Assembly: GCA_025980465.1 (NCBI GenBank)
Contig: JAICXJ010000005.1
Span: 57,136 to 121,135 of the forward strand
Reading direction: 5' to 3'
Source of the DNA: Frankiales bacterium
GTDB lineage: Bacteria; Actinomycetota; Actinomycetes; JAFAQI01
Length of the DNA: 64,000 bases
This document shows positions 19,174 through 29,113 of this stretch, one piece after another. Each line of letters opens with the position of its first letter. The first letter of the stretch is position 1. Position numbers and translations under genes: made by a program. A model generated the notes under the pieces. It did no database searches. It saw nothing but the letters and a program-made list of their open reading frames with translations, and was not told the origin of the DNA.

Positions 19174-19821
19174 ATGATCAAGACCTTGGGGGCCGTGGCC
19201 ACTCTCGCCGCGGTAGTCGCAACGGGGTGCAGCACCACAACCGCGCGGGTGATCTCGACCAAGCCCGCTGCGAACCACCACACGTCCACGAACTCACCAA
19301 CCAGGTCCAAGGCGGGGGGAATCGTCGAGTCCTCCGCCACCGCCGGTGGCACGACGTACCGGCTCGTCTACCGCCACACCGGGTGCCCCGGGCCTTGCAA
19401 CCCGCTGTTACAGGCCGCGCCGGCAGGGACCACTACCTGGACGACTCTGCGTCATGTCACGAGCGGCTTCGCTGCCTCCGTAGCGGCAGGCAGGTCGCTG
19501 GTCGTCGTCACCGTCTTCGGCCATCCGGCCGGCGGGGCCTCGGACGCACACGCCAGCTACCTGATCTCCTCCGACCGCGGTACGACGTGGCGGACCCGAT
19601 CCGATCCCTGCGGCGGGAGCGGAATGCAGGAATGGGACACCTCCAACCTGGCCGTGTCCGGCCACTCGATCGCCGCGTTGTGCGAACGACGGCAGGCGCC
19701 GCCGACCTACGCACTCGTGATCTCTCACGACGCTGGCGCGACGTTCTCGGCACGCCAGCCGGTGGCCGGCGGGGCACCGGTCGGCCGGCGCTGGCTTCGC
19801 CAGCAGCTGTCGGCGAGCTGA
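19174..19821 (+). CDS. Putative lipoprotein with BNR/sialidase-type repeats
   Basis: A 215-residue protein with a lipoprotein signal and lipobox ending at Cys19 (VVATGC). Two Asp-box-like motifs are seen, SSDRGTTW and SHDAGATF, as in beta-propeller proteins of the BNR/sialidase-like superfamily. Such propellers normally need many more repeats and about 300 or more residues, so this protein may be C-terminally truncated: the end (RRWLRQQLSAS) is abrupt. The role is unknown; likely membrane-anchored on the outside. Confidence 0.7.
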   Translation: MIKTLGAVATLAAVVATGCSTTTARVISTKPAANHHTSTNSPTRSKAGGIVESSATAGGTTYRLVYRHTGCPGPCNPLLQAAPAGTTTWTTLRHVTSGFAASVAAGRSLVVVTVFGHPAGGASDAHASYLISSDRGTTWRTRSDPCGGSGMQEWDTSNLAVSGHSIAALCERRQAPPTYALVISHDAGATFSARQPVAGGAPVGRRWLRQQLSAS

Positions 19822-19905
19822 AAAATACGTCCAGGCGATAGCGCATCCTGCGGACACATGGGAATCTGGCGTCGAAATCTCCCAGGCGCATAGAAGGGCA
19901 ACCAC

Positions 19906-20388
19906 ATGAACCGGCCGATCGCTCTCGCCGCCGGCGCGCTCGTCACGCTCGCCGCCGGCACCGTTGTCGCGACAACCGCAGCCGCCACCGGTACCACGAC
20001 CACTCTGAAGGTCACCGGCACCGAGCTGAGTCACACCCAATTCAGCACCACGACCGAGAGCGAGGCAGACCTGCTGCACCTGCCGAACACCTCGATCAGC
20101 AACAAGGGTGCCCTCGGCAAGAAGGCCGGCTACGCGACCGAGAGTTGCGTCGCCGGCCCCAGCAGTGACGTGTGCGCGGTGGCGATCGCCCTCAAAAGGG
20201 GAATTCTCTTCGGTCGCTACGCCTTCCCGATCAGCGGCGGCATCGCCTCGTCATTCGCGCACGGCAAGATCCTCGGCGGGTTGAACGCCTACAAGAACGC
20301 CACCGGCACCATCACGCTGCGCACCCATCCGGCGACCCCGGACTCCCCGGCGACCGGCAGCTGGGTCATCACGTACACGCTGCCCTGA
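19906..20388 (+). CDS. Secreted beta-barrel protein resembling allene-oxide-cyclase/dirigent folds
   Basis: A 160-residue protein with an N-terminal signal sequence (hydrophobic residues ~5-28) and AGAAGGG upstream of the ATG. The mature part has two cysteines (about positions 84 and 91) and Gly-rich strands ending in a GSWVITYTLP strand, as in small secreted barrel proteins of actinobacteria. The fold assignment is by pattern only and the function is unknown. It ends 47 bases before the lepA stop on the opposite strand. Confidence 0.65.
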   Translation: MNRPIALAAGALVTLAAGTVVATTAAATGTTTTLKVTGTELSHTQFSTTTESEADLLHLPNTSISNKGALGKKAGYATESCVAGPSSDVCAVAIALKRGILFGRYAFPISGGIASSFAHGKILGGLNAYKNATGTITLRTHPATPDSPATGSWVITYTLP

Positions 20389-20418
20389 CCATTAACCGCT
20401 GCGACCGGACTGCCACGA

Positions 20419-20434
20419 CGGCGGCTAGCCGCCG
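20419..20434. terminator. Palindromic hairpin between convergent genes
   Basis: CGGCGGC and GCCGCCG form a 7-bp stem around TA, between the secreted-barrel gene and lepA, which converge. It could end transcription from both sides. There is no U-run. Confidence 0.45.
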
Positions 20435-20435
20435 C

Positions 20436-22292
20436 CTATGACTTGGTCGGCTCGGAGGTGGACAGAGCCGCGATGAAGGCCTCCTGCGGGACCTCGACGC
20501 GGCCGACCATCTTCATCCGGCGTTTGCCTTCCTTCTGCTTCTCGAGCAGCTTGCGCTTGCGGGTGATGTCGCCGCCGTAACACTTCGCCAGGACGTCCTT
20601 GCGCATGGCGCGAATGTTCTCTCGGGCGATGACACGCGAGCCGATCGCTGCCTGGATCGGCACCTCGAACTGCTGGCGCGGGATCAGTTCCCGCAGCTTC
20701 GATGCCATCGCGGTGCCGTAGGAATAGGCCTTGTCCTTGTGCAGGATCGCGCTGAAGGCATCGACGGTCTCTCCCTGCAGCAGGATGTCGACCTTCACCA
20801 GGTCCGCCAACTGTTCCCCTGCCGGCTCGTAGTCGAGCGAGGCGTAGCCACGGGTACGCGACTTCAGCTGGTCGAAGAAGTCGAAGATGATCTCCGCCAA
20901 CGGCATCGTGTACTTGATCTCGACCCGATCCTCGGACAGGTAGTCCATGCCGCGCATCGTGCCCCGCCGGCTCTGGCACAGATCCATGACCGCACCGACG
21001 TAGTCGCTCGGCAGCAGCAGCATCGCATCGACGACCGGCTCGTACACCTGGCCGATCTTGCCGAGCGGCCAGTCGGCCGGGTTCGTGACGACGACCTCCT
21101 CGCCGTCCTCCGTCTCCACCCGGTACACGACGTTCGGCGCCGTCGAGATCAGCGCGAGGTCGAACTCGCGCTCCAGCCGCTCGCGAACGATCTCCAGGTG
21201 GAGCAGACCGAGGAAGCCGCACCGGAAGCCGAAGCCGAGAGCCGTCGAGGTCTCGGGTTCGTAGACAAGTGAGGCGTCATTGAGCTGCAGCTTGTCCAGC
21301 GCGTCGCGCAGCAGCGGGTAGTCGCTGCCATCGATCGGATACAGGCCGGAGTAGACCATCGGCTTCGGATGCTGGTAGCCGCCGAGTGAGGATCGCGCGG
21401 GGTGGGACGCGGTCGTGATGGTGTCCCCGACTCGCGCCTGTCGGACATCCTTCACGCCCGAGATGACGTACCCGACCTCGCCGACCCCCAGGCTCGCCGT
21501 GGGCGTCGGGTCGGGCGCGGCAACGCCGACCTCGAGCGTCTCGTGGGTCGCGCCGGTCGACATCATCAGGCAGCGGTCCCGGGTGGTGAGCCGGCCGTCG
21601 ACGACGCGGACATAGGAGATGACTCCGCGGTAGACGTCGTACACCGAGTCGAAGATCAGCGCGCGGGCCGGCGCGTCGGCGTCACCGACCGGATGCGGGA
21701 CCTGCGCCACCACCTGGTCGAGCAGCTCCCGCACGCCCTCGCCGGTCTTCGCCGAGACCCGAAGCACCTCGCTCGGCTCGCAGCCCATGATGTGGGCGAT
21801 CTCATCGGCGTACTTCTCCGGCTGCGCAGCGGGAAGGTCGATCTTGTTGAGCACCGGGATCAGGTGCAGATCGTTGTCGAGTGCGAGGTAGAGGTTGGCG
21901 AGGGTCTGAGCCTCGATCCCCTGCGCCGCGTCGACCAGCAGGATCGCGCCCTCGCAGGCGGCCAGCGACCGGCTGACCTCGTAGGAGAAGTCGACGTGAC
22001 CAGGAGTGTCGATGAGGTGCAGGACGTAATCCGCGCCGCCGACGCGCCATGGCAGCCGGACGTTCTGGGCCTTGATGGTGATGCCACGCTCGCGCTCGAT
22101 GTCCATCTTGTCGAGGTACTGAGCGCGCATCTGGCGAGCGTCGACCAGGCCGGTCATCTCCAGCATGCGGTCGGCGAGCGTCGACTTGCCGTGGTCGATA
22201 TGCGCGATGATGCAGAAGTTGCGGATCTGGCCCGGGTCGATGCGCGCTGGATCGGTGCGCACCGGGGTCGAGGTCACGTTCCATCGTGGCAT
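20436..22292 (-). CDS. lepA: Elongation factor 4 (LepA)
   Basis: A 618-residue ribosome-associated translational GTPase. G1 is [10 protein letters not shown]3 DTPGHVDF and G4 NKID, then EF-Tu domain 2, the EF-G-like domains and the LepA C-terminal domain ([18 protein letters not shown]). Full length. It is divergent from rpsT, the common actinobacterial arrangement. The start is 70 bases from the rpsT start; no strong ribosome site precedes the ATG. Confidence 0.97.
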   Translation of the reverse strand: MPRWNVTSTPVRTDPARIDPGQIRNFCIIAHIDHGKSTLADRMLEMTGLVDARQMRAQYLDKMDIERERGITIKAQNVRLPWRVGGADYVLHLIDTPGHVDFSYEVSRSLAACEGAILLVDAAQGIEAQTLANLYLALDNDLHLIPVLNKIDLPAAQPEKYADEIAHIMGCEPSEVLRVSAKTGEGVRELLDQVVAQVPHPVGDADAPARALIFDSVYDVYRGVISYVRVVDGRLTTRDRCLMMSTGATHETLEVGVAAPDPTPTASLGVGEVGYVISGVKDVRQARVGDTITTASHPARSSLGGYQHPKPMVYSGLYPIDGSDYPLLRDALDKLQLNDASLVYEPETSTALGFGFRCGFLGLLHLEIVRERLEREFDLALISTAPNVVYRVETEDGEEVVVTNPADWPLGKIGQVYEPVVDAMLLLPSDYVGAVMDLCQSRRGTMRGMDYLSEDRVEIKYTMPLAEIIFDFFDQLKSRTRGYASLDYEPAGEQLADLVKVDILLQGETVDAFSAILHKDKAYSYGTAMASKLRELIPRQQFEVPIQAAIGSRVIARENIRAMRKDVLAKCYGGDITRKRKLLEKQKEGKRRMKMVGRVEVPQEAFIAALSTSEPTKS

Positions 22293-22361
22293 GGCCCGCT
22301 GCGCCTGCTAACCTTTTGAGCGCAGTTTCAACAATCCGGAACCGAACGAGGTAGCTCCCGC

Positions 22362-22622
22362 GTGGCCAACATCAAGTCGCAGATCAAGCGCAACAAGCAG
22401 AACGAGGCCGCGCGCCTGCGCAACAAGGCCGTGAAGTCCGAGCTCAAGACCGCAGTTCGCCGGTTCCGCGAAGCTGCCGATGCCGGCAACGCCGCCGACG
22501 CCAACACCGCGTTTCGCAGCGCTTCACGGCTGCTCGACAAGGCGGCGAGCAAGGGCGTGATTCACAAGAACCAGGCTGCCAACCGCAAGGCGGCCATGGC
22601 GACCCGCGCCAACGCCCTCTAG
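22362..22622 (+). CDS. rpsT: 30S ribosomal protein S20
   Basis: An 86-residue basic protein starting from GTG, with GAGG nine bases upstream. [15 protein letters not shown] at the N-terminus and [14 protein letters not shown] near the C-terminus are S20 hallmarks. It binds 16S rRNA in the small subunit. Its TAG stop overlaps the stop of the convergent gene (CTAG). Confidence 0.97.
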   Translation: MANIKSQIKRNKQNEAARLRNKAVKSELKTAVRRFREAADAGNAADANTAFRSASRLLDKAASKGVIHKNQAANRKAAMATRANAL

Positions 22623-23104
22623 CCCGCCTCCGGCGAATTGCTGCGCCGGAGGGCTCCGGCGACCACGTCGTTGAGCTTCACGAGTACGGCGACGACGACC
22701 GGCAGCACGATGATCGTCCAGATGCTCGCCGCCTCGGCAAGGACCAGCACGACGCCTAGCCCGACCGAGCCTTCGATGAACAGCGCCCTGAGCAAGCCGT
22801 TCGGCCGGATGTAACGAAGTCGCAGCAACCGCCAGTACATCGGCCGCCGCCCGTGCGCCCTGCCTGAGACAACCGCGGCTTTCGGCAGGGAACGCGACAC
22901 CGGCACAGCCGGCTGGTCCGGTCGCGGTGCCGCCGCAACCGGTGGCGAAGACGCTGGCTGCGCCGGCGGGTGCGTCGCCGGAGGTGGCCTCGGTGCGCGG
23001 CGAGGCCGCGGCATCGAGAGCCGGGGCAGGTCTGGCAGCAGCAGCCTGCGGTGGGCCCGCAACTTGAACGGCGGGTGCTCCACCGGAGGTTCTGGCTTCC
23101 TCAT
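22619..23104 (-). CDS. Proline-rich membrane protein of unknown function
   Basis: A 161-residue protein. The N-terminal 90 residues are Pro/Ala/Arg-rich and probably disordered. The C-terminal half has a hydrophobic region (about 106-145, [21 protein letters not shown] onward) likely forming two membrane helices. The ATG overlaps the holA stop (ATGA). No family recognised. Confidence 0.7.
   Translation of the reverse strand: MRKPEPPVEHPPFKLRAHRRLLLPDLPRLSMPRPRRAPRPPPATHPPAQPASSPPVAAAPRPDQPAVPVSRSLPKAAVVSGRAHGRRPMYWRLLRLRYIRPNGLLRALFIEGSVGLGVVLVLAEAASIWTIIVLPVVVAVLVKLNDVVAGALRRSNSPEAG
22627..22652 (+). terminator. Stem-loop directly after rpsT
   Basis: A perfect 9-bp stem (CCTCCGGCG / CGCCGGAGG) with an 8-base loop begins four bases after the rpsT stop codon. 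It lies within the last codons of the convergent gene, so the same DNA codes for protein on the minus strand and probably terminates rpsT on the plus strand. Confidence 0.6.
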
Positions 23105-24066
23105 GCTGCCGCGTTCGCCGCCGCTGCCACGATCAACACCGCCCGCTCGACGGCGTACGCCGCATCGTCGCCCGCGCCTTTGAGGTCAGCGTCCGCGATG
23201 GCCACCGCTCGGACCGCCTCGGCCAACGAGTCGGGACGCCAGCGCCGCAACCACCCCTGGGCTCGCCGCACCTTCCACGCCGGCATGCCGAGCAGACCGG
23301 CGAGACTGTCCGGCGATCCCGGGCCGGCGGCAGCGACCTGGGCGATCAGCCGAAGGTTCGCGGCGAGCGAGCTGCTCACCAGGATCGGGTCGAGGCCGGT
23401 GGAGAAGGCCCATCGCATCGTCTCGATCGCCGCTGCCGCATCGCCTTCGACCGCACGGTCCGCGACCGCGTAGCCGCTGGACTCGGCCCGGCCGCGGTAG
23501 TACGTCGCGACCTGCGCCACCCCGATCGGCTTGCCCACATCGGCGACCAGCTGGGCGACCGCCGTCGCGAGCTCACGGATATCCGTGCCGATTGCCCCGA
23601 CCAGGTCGACAGCGGCGTCGCGGTCGATCCGACCCCCGGATCGCTTCGCCTCGTCGACGACGAACTGCTCGCGGTCGCGTCCGGTCTTGATCTTCGGCAC
23701 GGTCACGACGTCGGCTCCGACACCACGCAACGACTCGATGACAGCCTTGCCCTTCCCACCACCAGCGTGGGCGGCGACCACCGCGACATCGACGCTGAGA
23801 TCCTCCACAGCGGCAACGAGTGAGGCCGTCACCTCCTTGTCGAGGTCCTGCGCTGCCCGCACGACGAGCACCCGGGTCTCCGCGAACAGCGACGGCGACA
23901 CCAGTTCCTGGAGAGCGTCGAGGGTCACCTCAGCGCCGGACACCTCGCTGACCGCCGGATCGATCCCGCCATCAGCAGCGGCTGCCGTGGCTCGCGCGAC
24001 CGCGCGCGACACCTCCCGATCAACAAGAAGGTCCTCGTCGCCCACCACGAGGGTCACGGTCGCCAC
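23101..24066 (-). CDS. holA: DNA polymerase III subunit delta
   Basis: A 321-residue clamp-loader subunit. It starts VTLVVGDEDLLVDREV from a GTG and has the three-domain holA layout, including TVPKIKTGRDREQFVVDEAKRSGGRID and the C-terminal helical collar domain. It opens the beta clamp together with the gamma/tau and delta' subunits. It overlaps the comEC end by 13 bases and is coupled to the downstream membrane-protein gene. Confidence 0.95.
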   Translation of the reverse strand: MATVTLVVGDEDLLVDREVSRAVARATAAAADGGIDPAVSEVSGAEVTLDALQELVSPSLFAETRVLVVRAAQDLDKEVTASLVAAVEDLSVDVAVVAAHAGGGKGKAVIESLRGVGADVVTVPKIKTGRDREQFVVDEAKRSGGRIDRDAAVDLVGAIGTDIRELATAVAQLVADVGKPIGVAQVATYYRGRAESSGYAVADRAVEGDAAAAIETMRWAFSTGLDPILVSSSLAANLRLIAQVAAAGPGSPDSLAGLLGMPAWKVRRAQGWLRRWRPDSLAEAVRAVAIADADLKGAGDDAAYAVERAVLIVAAAANAAA

Positions 24067-25520
24067 GCATCGAGAATGTCATGTCGGGCCGACCATGCGC
24101 CGAACCTCGCGAGGAGGATCAGTGCGCCCAACCCAAGCAGCCCGAGCCCGACCGAGATCGACCAGCGCAGGTCGGCACCGGGCATCGCCGCAAGCTCGCG
24201 GGCAACCACCGCGATGACTCCGGCCGGTGCCGCGCCGACCATCGCGAGTGGCGTCGCCGCCGGCAACCAGATCGTCGCGATGATCGCGGCGAGGACCCCG
24301 AGGATGGTGGCCGGGACAACGGCCGGTGCGGCAAGCAGGTTCGCCGGCACCGAATACGGCGCCAGCTGCCCGAAGGCAAGGATGAGCACCGGGGTGCAGG
24401 CGAACTGTGCCGCCGCCGGCACCGCGATGGCCACCGCAAGAGGTCTGGGCACCCATCGCGCCAGCCGCTCGGTCCAGTTCGGCGCCAGCAGCACGATGCC
24501 GCCGGTGGCAGCGACCGACAGCACGAAACCCACCGTTCGCGCGAGGAACGGGTCGACCACCACCAGCGCGATCACCGCCGTACCCAACGAAGGCAGCGCC
24601 GCCGACCGGCGACCGACGACCAGCGCCAGCAGCGCGATCGCTCCCATGACAGCGGCGCGCAGCACGCTCGGCGACGGCCGAGCCAGTACGACGAAGCCGA
24701 CCAGAGCCAGCGCGCAGAGGGCCGCCCGGCCGCGGCGGCGAAGGCCGACCGCCCGGGCGAGAGCCAGCGTGACCACGATGACGACGGTGACGTTCTCACC
24801 TGACACCGCCTCGAGATGGCTCAGACCGGTGACCCGAAGGTCCCGCTGCAGCGATGGCGGAACCGCTGCGTCGTCCCCATCGACCAGGCTCGGAAGCAGT
24901 CCCCGCTCATCCGCCGGCAGCCGGGCACTCGCGATCCGCAACCGGGACCGGGCCCGGCCGGCCAGCCGTTCCCACCACGGCGCGCGGCCTTGCGGCGTCG
25001 GTGGAGCCCGCGCCGAAAGGACCGCGGCGACGTCATCGCCGCTGCGCGGCGGGCCGAGCCGCCCGGTGACATCGACCCGCTGACCGGGCAGCAGCGCCCG
25101 CCAGCCGCTGCCGTATGAGAGCACCAGAACCGGCGAGTTCACGTGTTGCCAGCCGCCGCGACTCCACACCGAGGTCACCGTCGCGTCGGTGAGGGTCAGC
25201 CCGATGCCGGACGCCGAGGTGGTGACGACCGGGTCGCGCACCAAGCGGGCGATGACCTCGACCTCGGCATGGTCGCGGGCGAGGGAAGGAAGTGGTCCGC
25301 CGCGCAGAGCATGGACATGCTGCGCTGCGGACCCGGCGCCGAACCCCACACCTAGGGCGATAGCCGCGACGATGGGCAGCCGCCGTCGCATCGCCGTCGC
25401 GACCAGGACTGCACCGACGGCGATCCGCACCGAGGTGAGCGGGGCGAGCAACGTGGTGCTCGCCGCGGCGGCCCAGGCCCCGATCGCGACCGGCACCAGA
25501 AGGAACTGCCGGCTCGCCAC
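24054..25520 (-). CDS. comEC: ComEC/Rec2-type DNA-uptake channel protein, short form without the metallo-beta-lactamase domain
   Basis: The C-terminal part has many hydrophobic helices and the competence core (GLSHLEAVSGENVTVVI, ARPSPSVLRAAVMG). I chose the GTG at 25520, 5 bases after the comEA stop; any earlier start would lie over comEA in another frame, where the sequence is Arg-rich shadow. This gives about 488 residues. Full-length ComEC proteins usually carry a C-terminal metallo-beta-lactamase-like domain; this one ends after the membrane core, at holA. It would transport single-stranded DNA in competence. Confidence 0.88.
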   Translation of the reverse strand: MASRQFLLVPVAIGAWAAAASTTLLAPLTSVRIAVGAVLVATAMRRRLPIVAAIALGVGFGAGSAAQHVHALRGGPLPSLARDHAEVEVIARLVRDPVVTTSASGIGLTLTDATVTSVWSRGGWQHVNSPVLVLSYGSGWRALLPGQRVDVTGRLGPPRSGDDVAAVLSARAPPTPQGRAPWWERLAGRARSRLRIASARLPADERGLLPSLVDGDDAAVPPSLQRDLRVTGLSHLEAVSGENVTVVIVVTLALARAVGLRRRGRAALCALALVGFVVLARPSPSVLRAAVMGAIALLALVVGRRSAALPSLGTAVIALVVVDPFLARTVGFVLSVAATGGIVLLAPNWTERLARWVPRPLAVAIAVPAAAQFACTPVLILAFGQLAPYSVPANLLAAPAVVPATILGVLAAIIATIWLPAATPLAMVGAAPAGVIAVVARELAAMPGADLRWSISVGLGLLGLGALILLARFGAWSARHDILDAWRP

Positions 25521-25525
25521 CGCGG

Positions 25526-26392
25526 TTACGGCGTCACGAGCGGCGAGATCTCGGCATAGTGCGCTGGCCCAATACCCGGCACCTGCTGCAACTGGGCAAC
25601 CGAGGAGAACCCACCGTGCGCCCTCCGCCAGTCGATGATCTTCTGCGCGGTCACCGGCCCCACTCCTGGCAACGTCTCGAGCTGATCGAGTGTCGCGGTG
25701 CTCAACGACACCGGACTCGATGAGCCGTCGGCGCCGGAACCCGAAGTCGCTCCTGGCGGTGCATCGGATGACGGTGCGACCCCGACCAGCAGGAACTCGC
25801 CATCCGACACCCGCTGCGCTAGGTCGATGCGGTCGAGCTCCCGACGGCGCAGCGGGCCCCCGGCGGCATCGATGGCGTCGGCGATCCGGGCGCCGAGGGG
25901 CAAGGTGACCAGTCCGGGCTTTCGGACTCGGCCGCCGACATCGACGACGATCGAAGCCGCGTCGGTCGTCGGATCCGGCGGCGCCGAACCCGTCGTGCTC
26001 GCGGAGCCTCCGGGTGTGCCGGCGCCATAGGACGCTCCCGATGAGTACGACGACCCTCCCGGCGTGCCGTGATGCCGAAGCTGCACGATGCCGACGATGA
26101 GGACCGCGATGAGCGCGACCAGCACCAGGAGGATCGTGCTTGGTGCCGCGCGCTCGACGCCGTCTGCCGCCCACAGCGGAAGCCGGGCGGCAATCGCTGC
26201 GCGGAGCGCCTCACCGGCCAGCGGACGGGTAGCACCGGCATCGACCGACTCCTCGACCGGGGCCGGTGGAGCGGCGGTTGAGACGACCGCGGGCTGGTCA
26301 GGGACCCAGCCTGAGGTTCGCGCCGGCAGGCCGAGCGAGCCCAGCCGGTCCGCGGGGAGCCGGCCGGCCGGCGGCTCGTCGCGGGCAGGCAC
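25526..26392 (-). CDS. comEA: ComEA-type helix-hairpin-helix DNA-binding protein
   Basis: A 288-residue protein with one membrane segment (about 88-105, LLVLVALIAVLIVGI), a Gly/Ser-rich linker, an SLBB domain (VVDVGGRVRKPGLVTLP) and a C-terminal double HhH domain (LETLPGVGPVTAQKIIDWR and QQVPGIGPAHYAEI). It binds incoming DNA outside the membrane and passes it to ComEC, encoded next. The N-terminal 80-residue cytoplasmic part is longer than in Bacillus. Confidence 0.94.
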   Translation of the reverse strand: MPARDEPPAGRLPADRLGSLGLPARTSGWVPDQPAVVSTAAPPAPVEESVDAGATRPLAGEALRAAIAARLPLWAADGVERAAPSTILLVLVALIAVLIVGIVQLRHHGTPGGSSYSSGASYGAGTPGGSASTTGSAPPDPTTDAASIVVDVGGRVRKPGLVTLPLGARIADAIDAAGGPLRRRELDRIDLAQRVSDGEFLLVGVAPSSDAPPGATSGSGADGSSSPVSLSTATLDQLETLPGVGPVTAQKIIDWRRAHGGFSSVAQLQQVPGIGPAHYAEISPLVTP

Positions 26393-26492
26393 CCGCCGAA
26401 CCTAGGAACCCAACCGGCCGCCCCAGGTGGTGGCCGGGTGAGCTGTGGAACTCACTACCTCACCCCGCTCCTGTGGAGCCTGCGGTCCGCGG

Positions 26493-28973
<2,481 letters not shown>

Positions 28974-29032
28974 CTGTCTTCCCTCTCAGGTCGCCTTCCG
29001 GCGTTCGCTTGACTTCACTTGGACATAGAAAA

Positions 29033-29053
29033 GGCCCCCGCACATCGAGGGCC
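29033..29053 (-). terminator. Intrinsic terminator of the leuS attenuator
   Basis: On the minus strand GGCCCTCG-ATGTG-CGGGGGCC gives an 8-bp stem (one G-U pair) followed directly by TTTTCT. It is one of the few hairpins in this window with a real U-run. It lies between the leader peptide and leuS, 60 bases before the leuS start, so must be read through for leuS to be expressed. Confidence 0.88.
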
Positions 29054-29084
29054 GCCGCGCTGAAGTGTTGCTTGTCAGCGCGGC
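29054..29084 (-). promoter_or_regulatory. Leader hairpin overlapping the leader-peptide stop (leuS attenuator)
   Basis: GCCGCGCTGA and TCAGCGCGGC form a perfect 10-bp stem with an 11-base loop. The first arm contains the leader stop codon (CGC TGA), and the second arm abuts the terminator stem. An alternative pairing, CGAGCCGC (29086-29079 area) with GCGGCCCTCG, would use the 5' arm of the terminator and could act as antiterminator. The exact switching geometry is inferred. Confidence 0.8.
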
Positions 29085-29113
29085 TCGGGAAGGAGCAAGC
29101 GGTACGCCGTCAC
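29075..29113 (-). CDS. leuS leader peptide (12 codons, three consecutive Leu)
   Basis: GTG start, peptide VTAYRLLLPEPR (initiator GTG read as Met), TGA stop. The three leucines are encoded by TTG-CTC-CTT; TTG and CTT are normally rare Leu codons in GC-rich actinobacteria, which would sharpen stalling. A -10-like TACACT ends six bases before the GTG, so the mRNA probably begins at the start codon (leaderless). The GTG overlaps the stop of the diguanylate cyclase gene (GTGA). Translation of this peptide should sense Leu-tRNA supply. Confidence 0.8.
   Translation of the reverse strand: MTAYRLLLPEPR

Noticed and set aside
19227-19841. Alternative frame over the BNR lipoprotein as the true gene
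   Set aside because: It lacks a signal peptide and is Arg-rich; the 19174 frame has a lipobox and Asp-box motifs.
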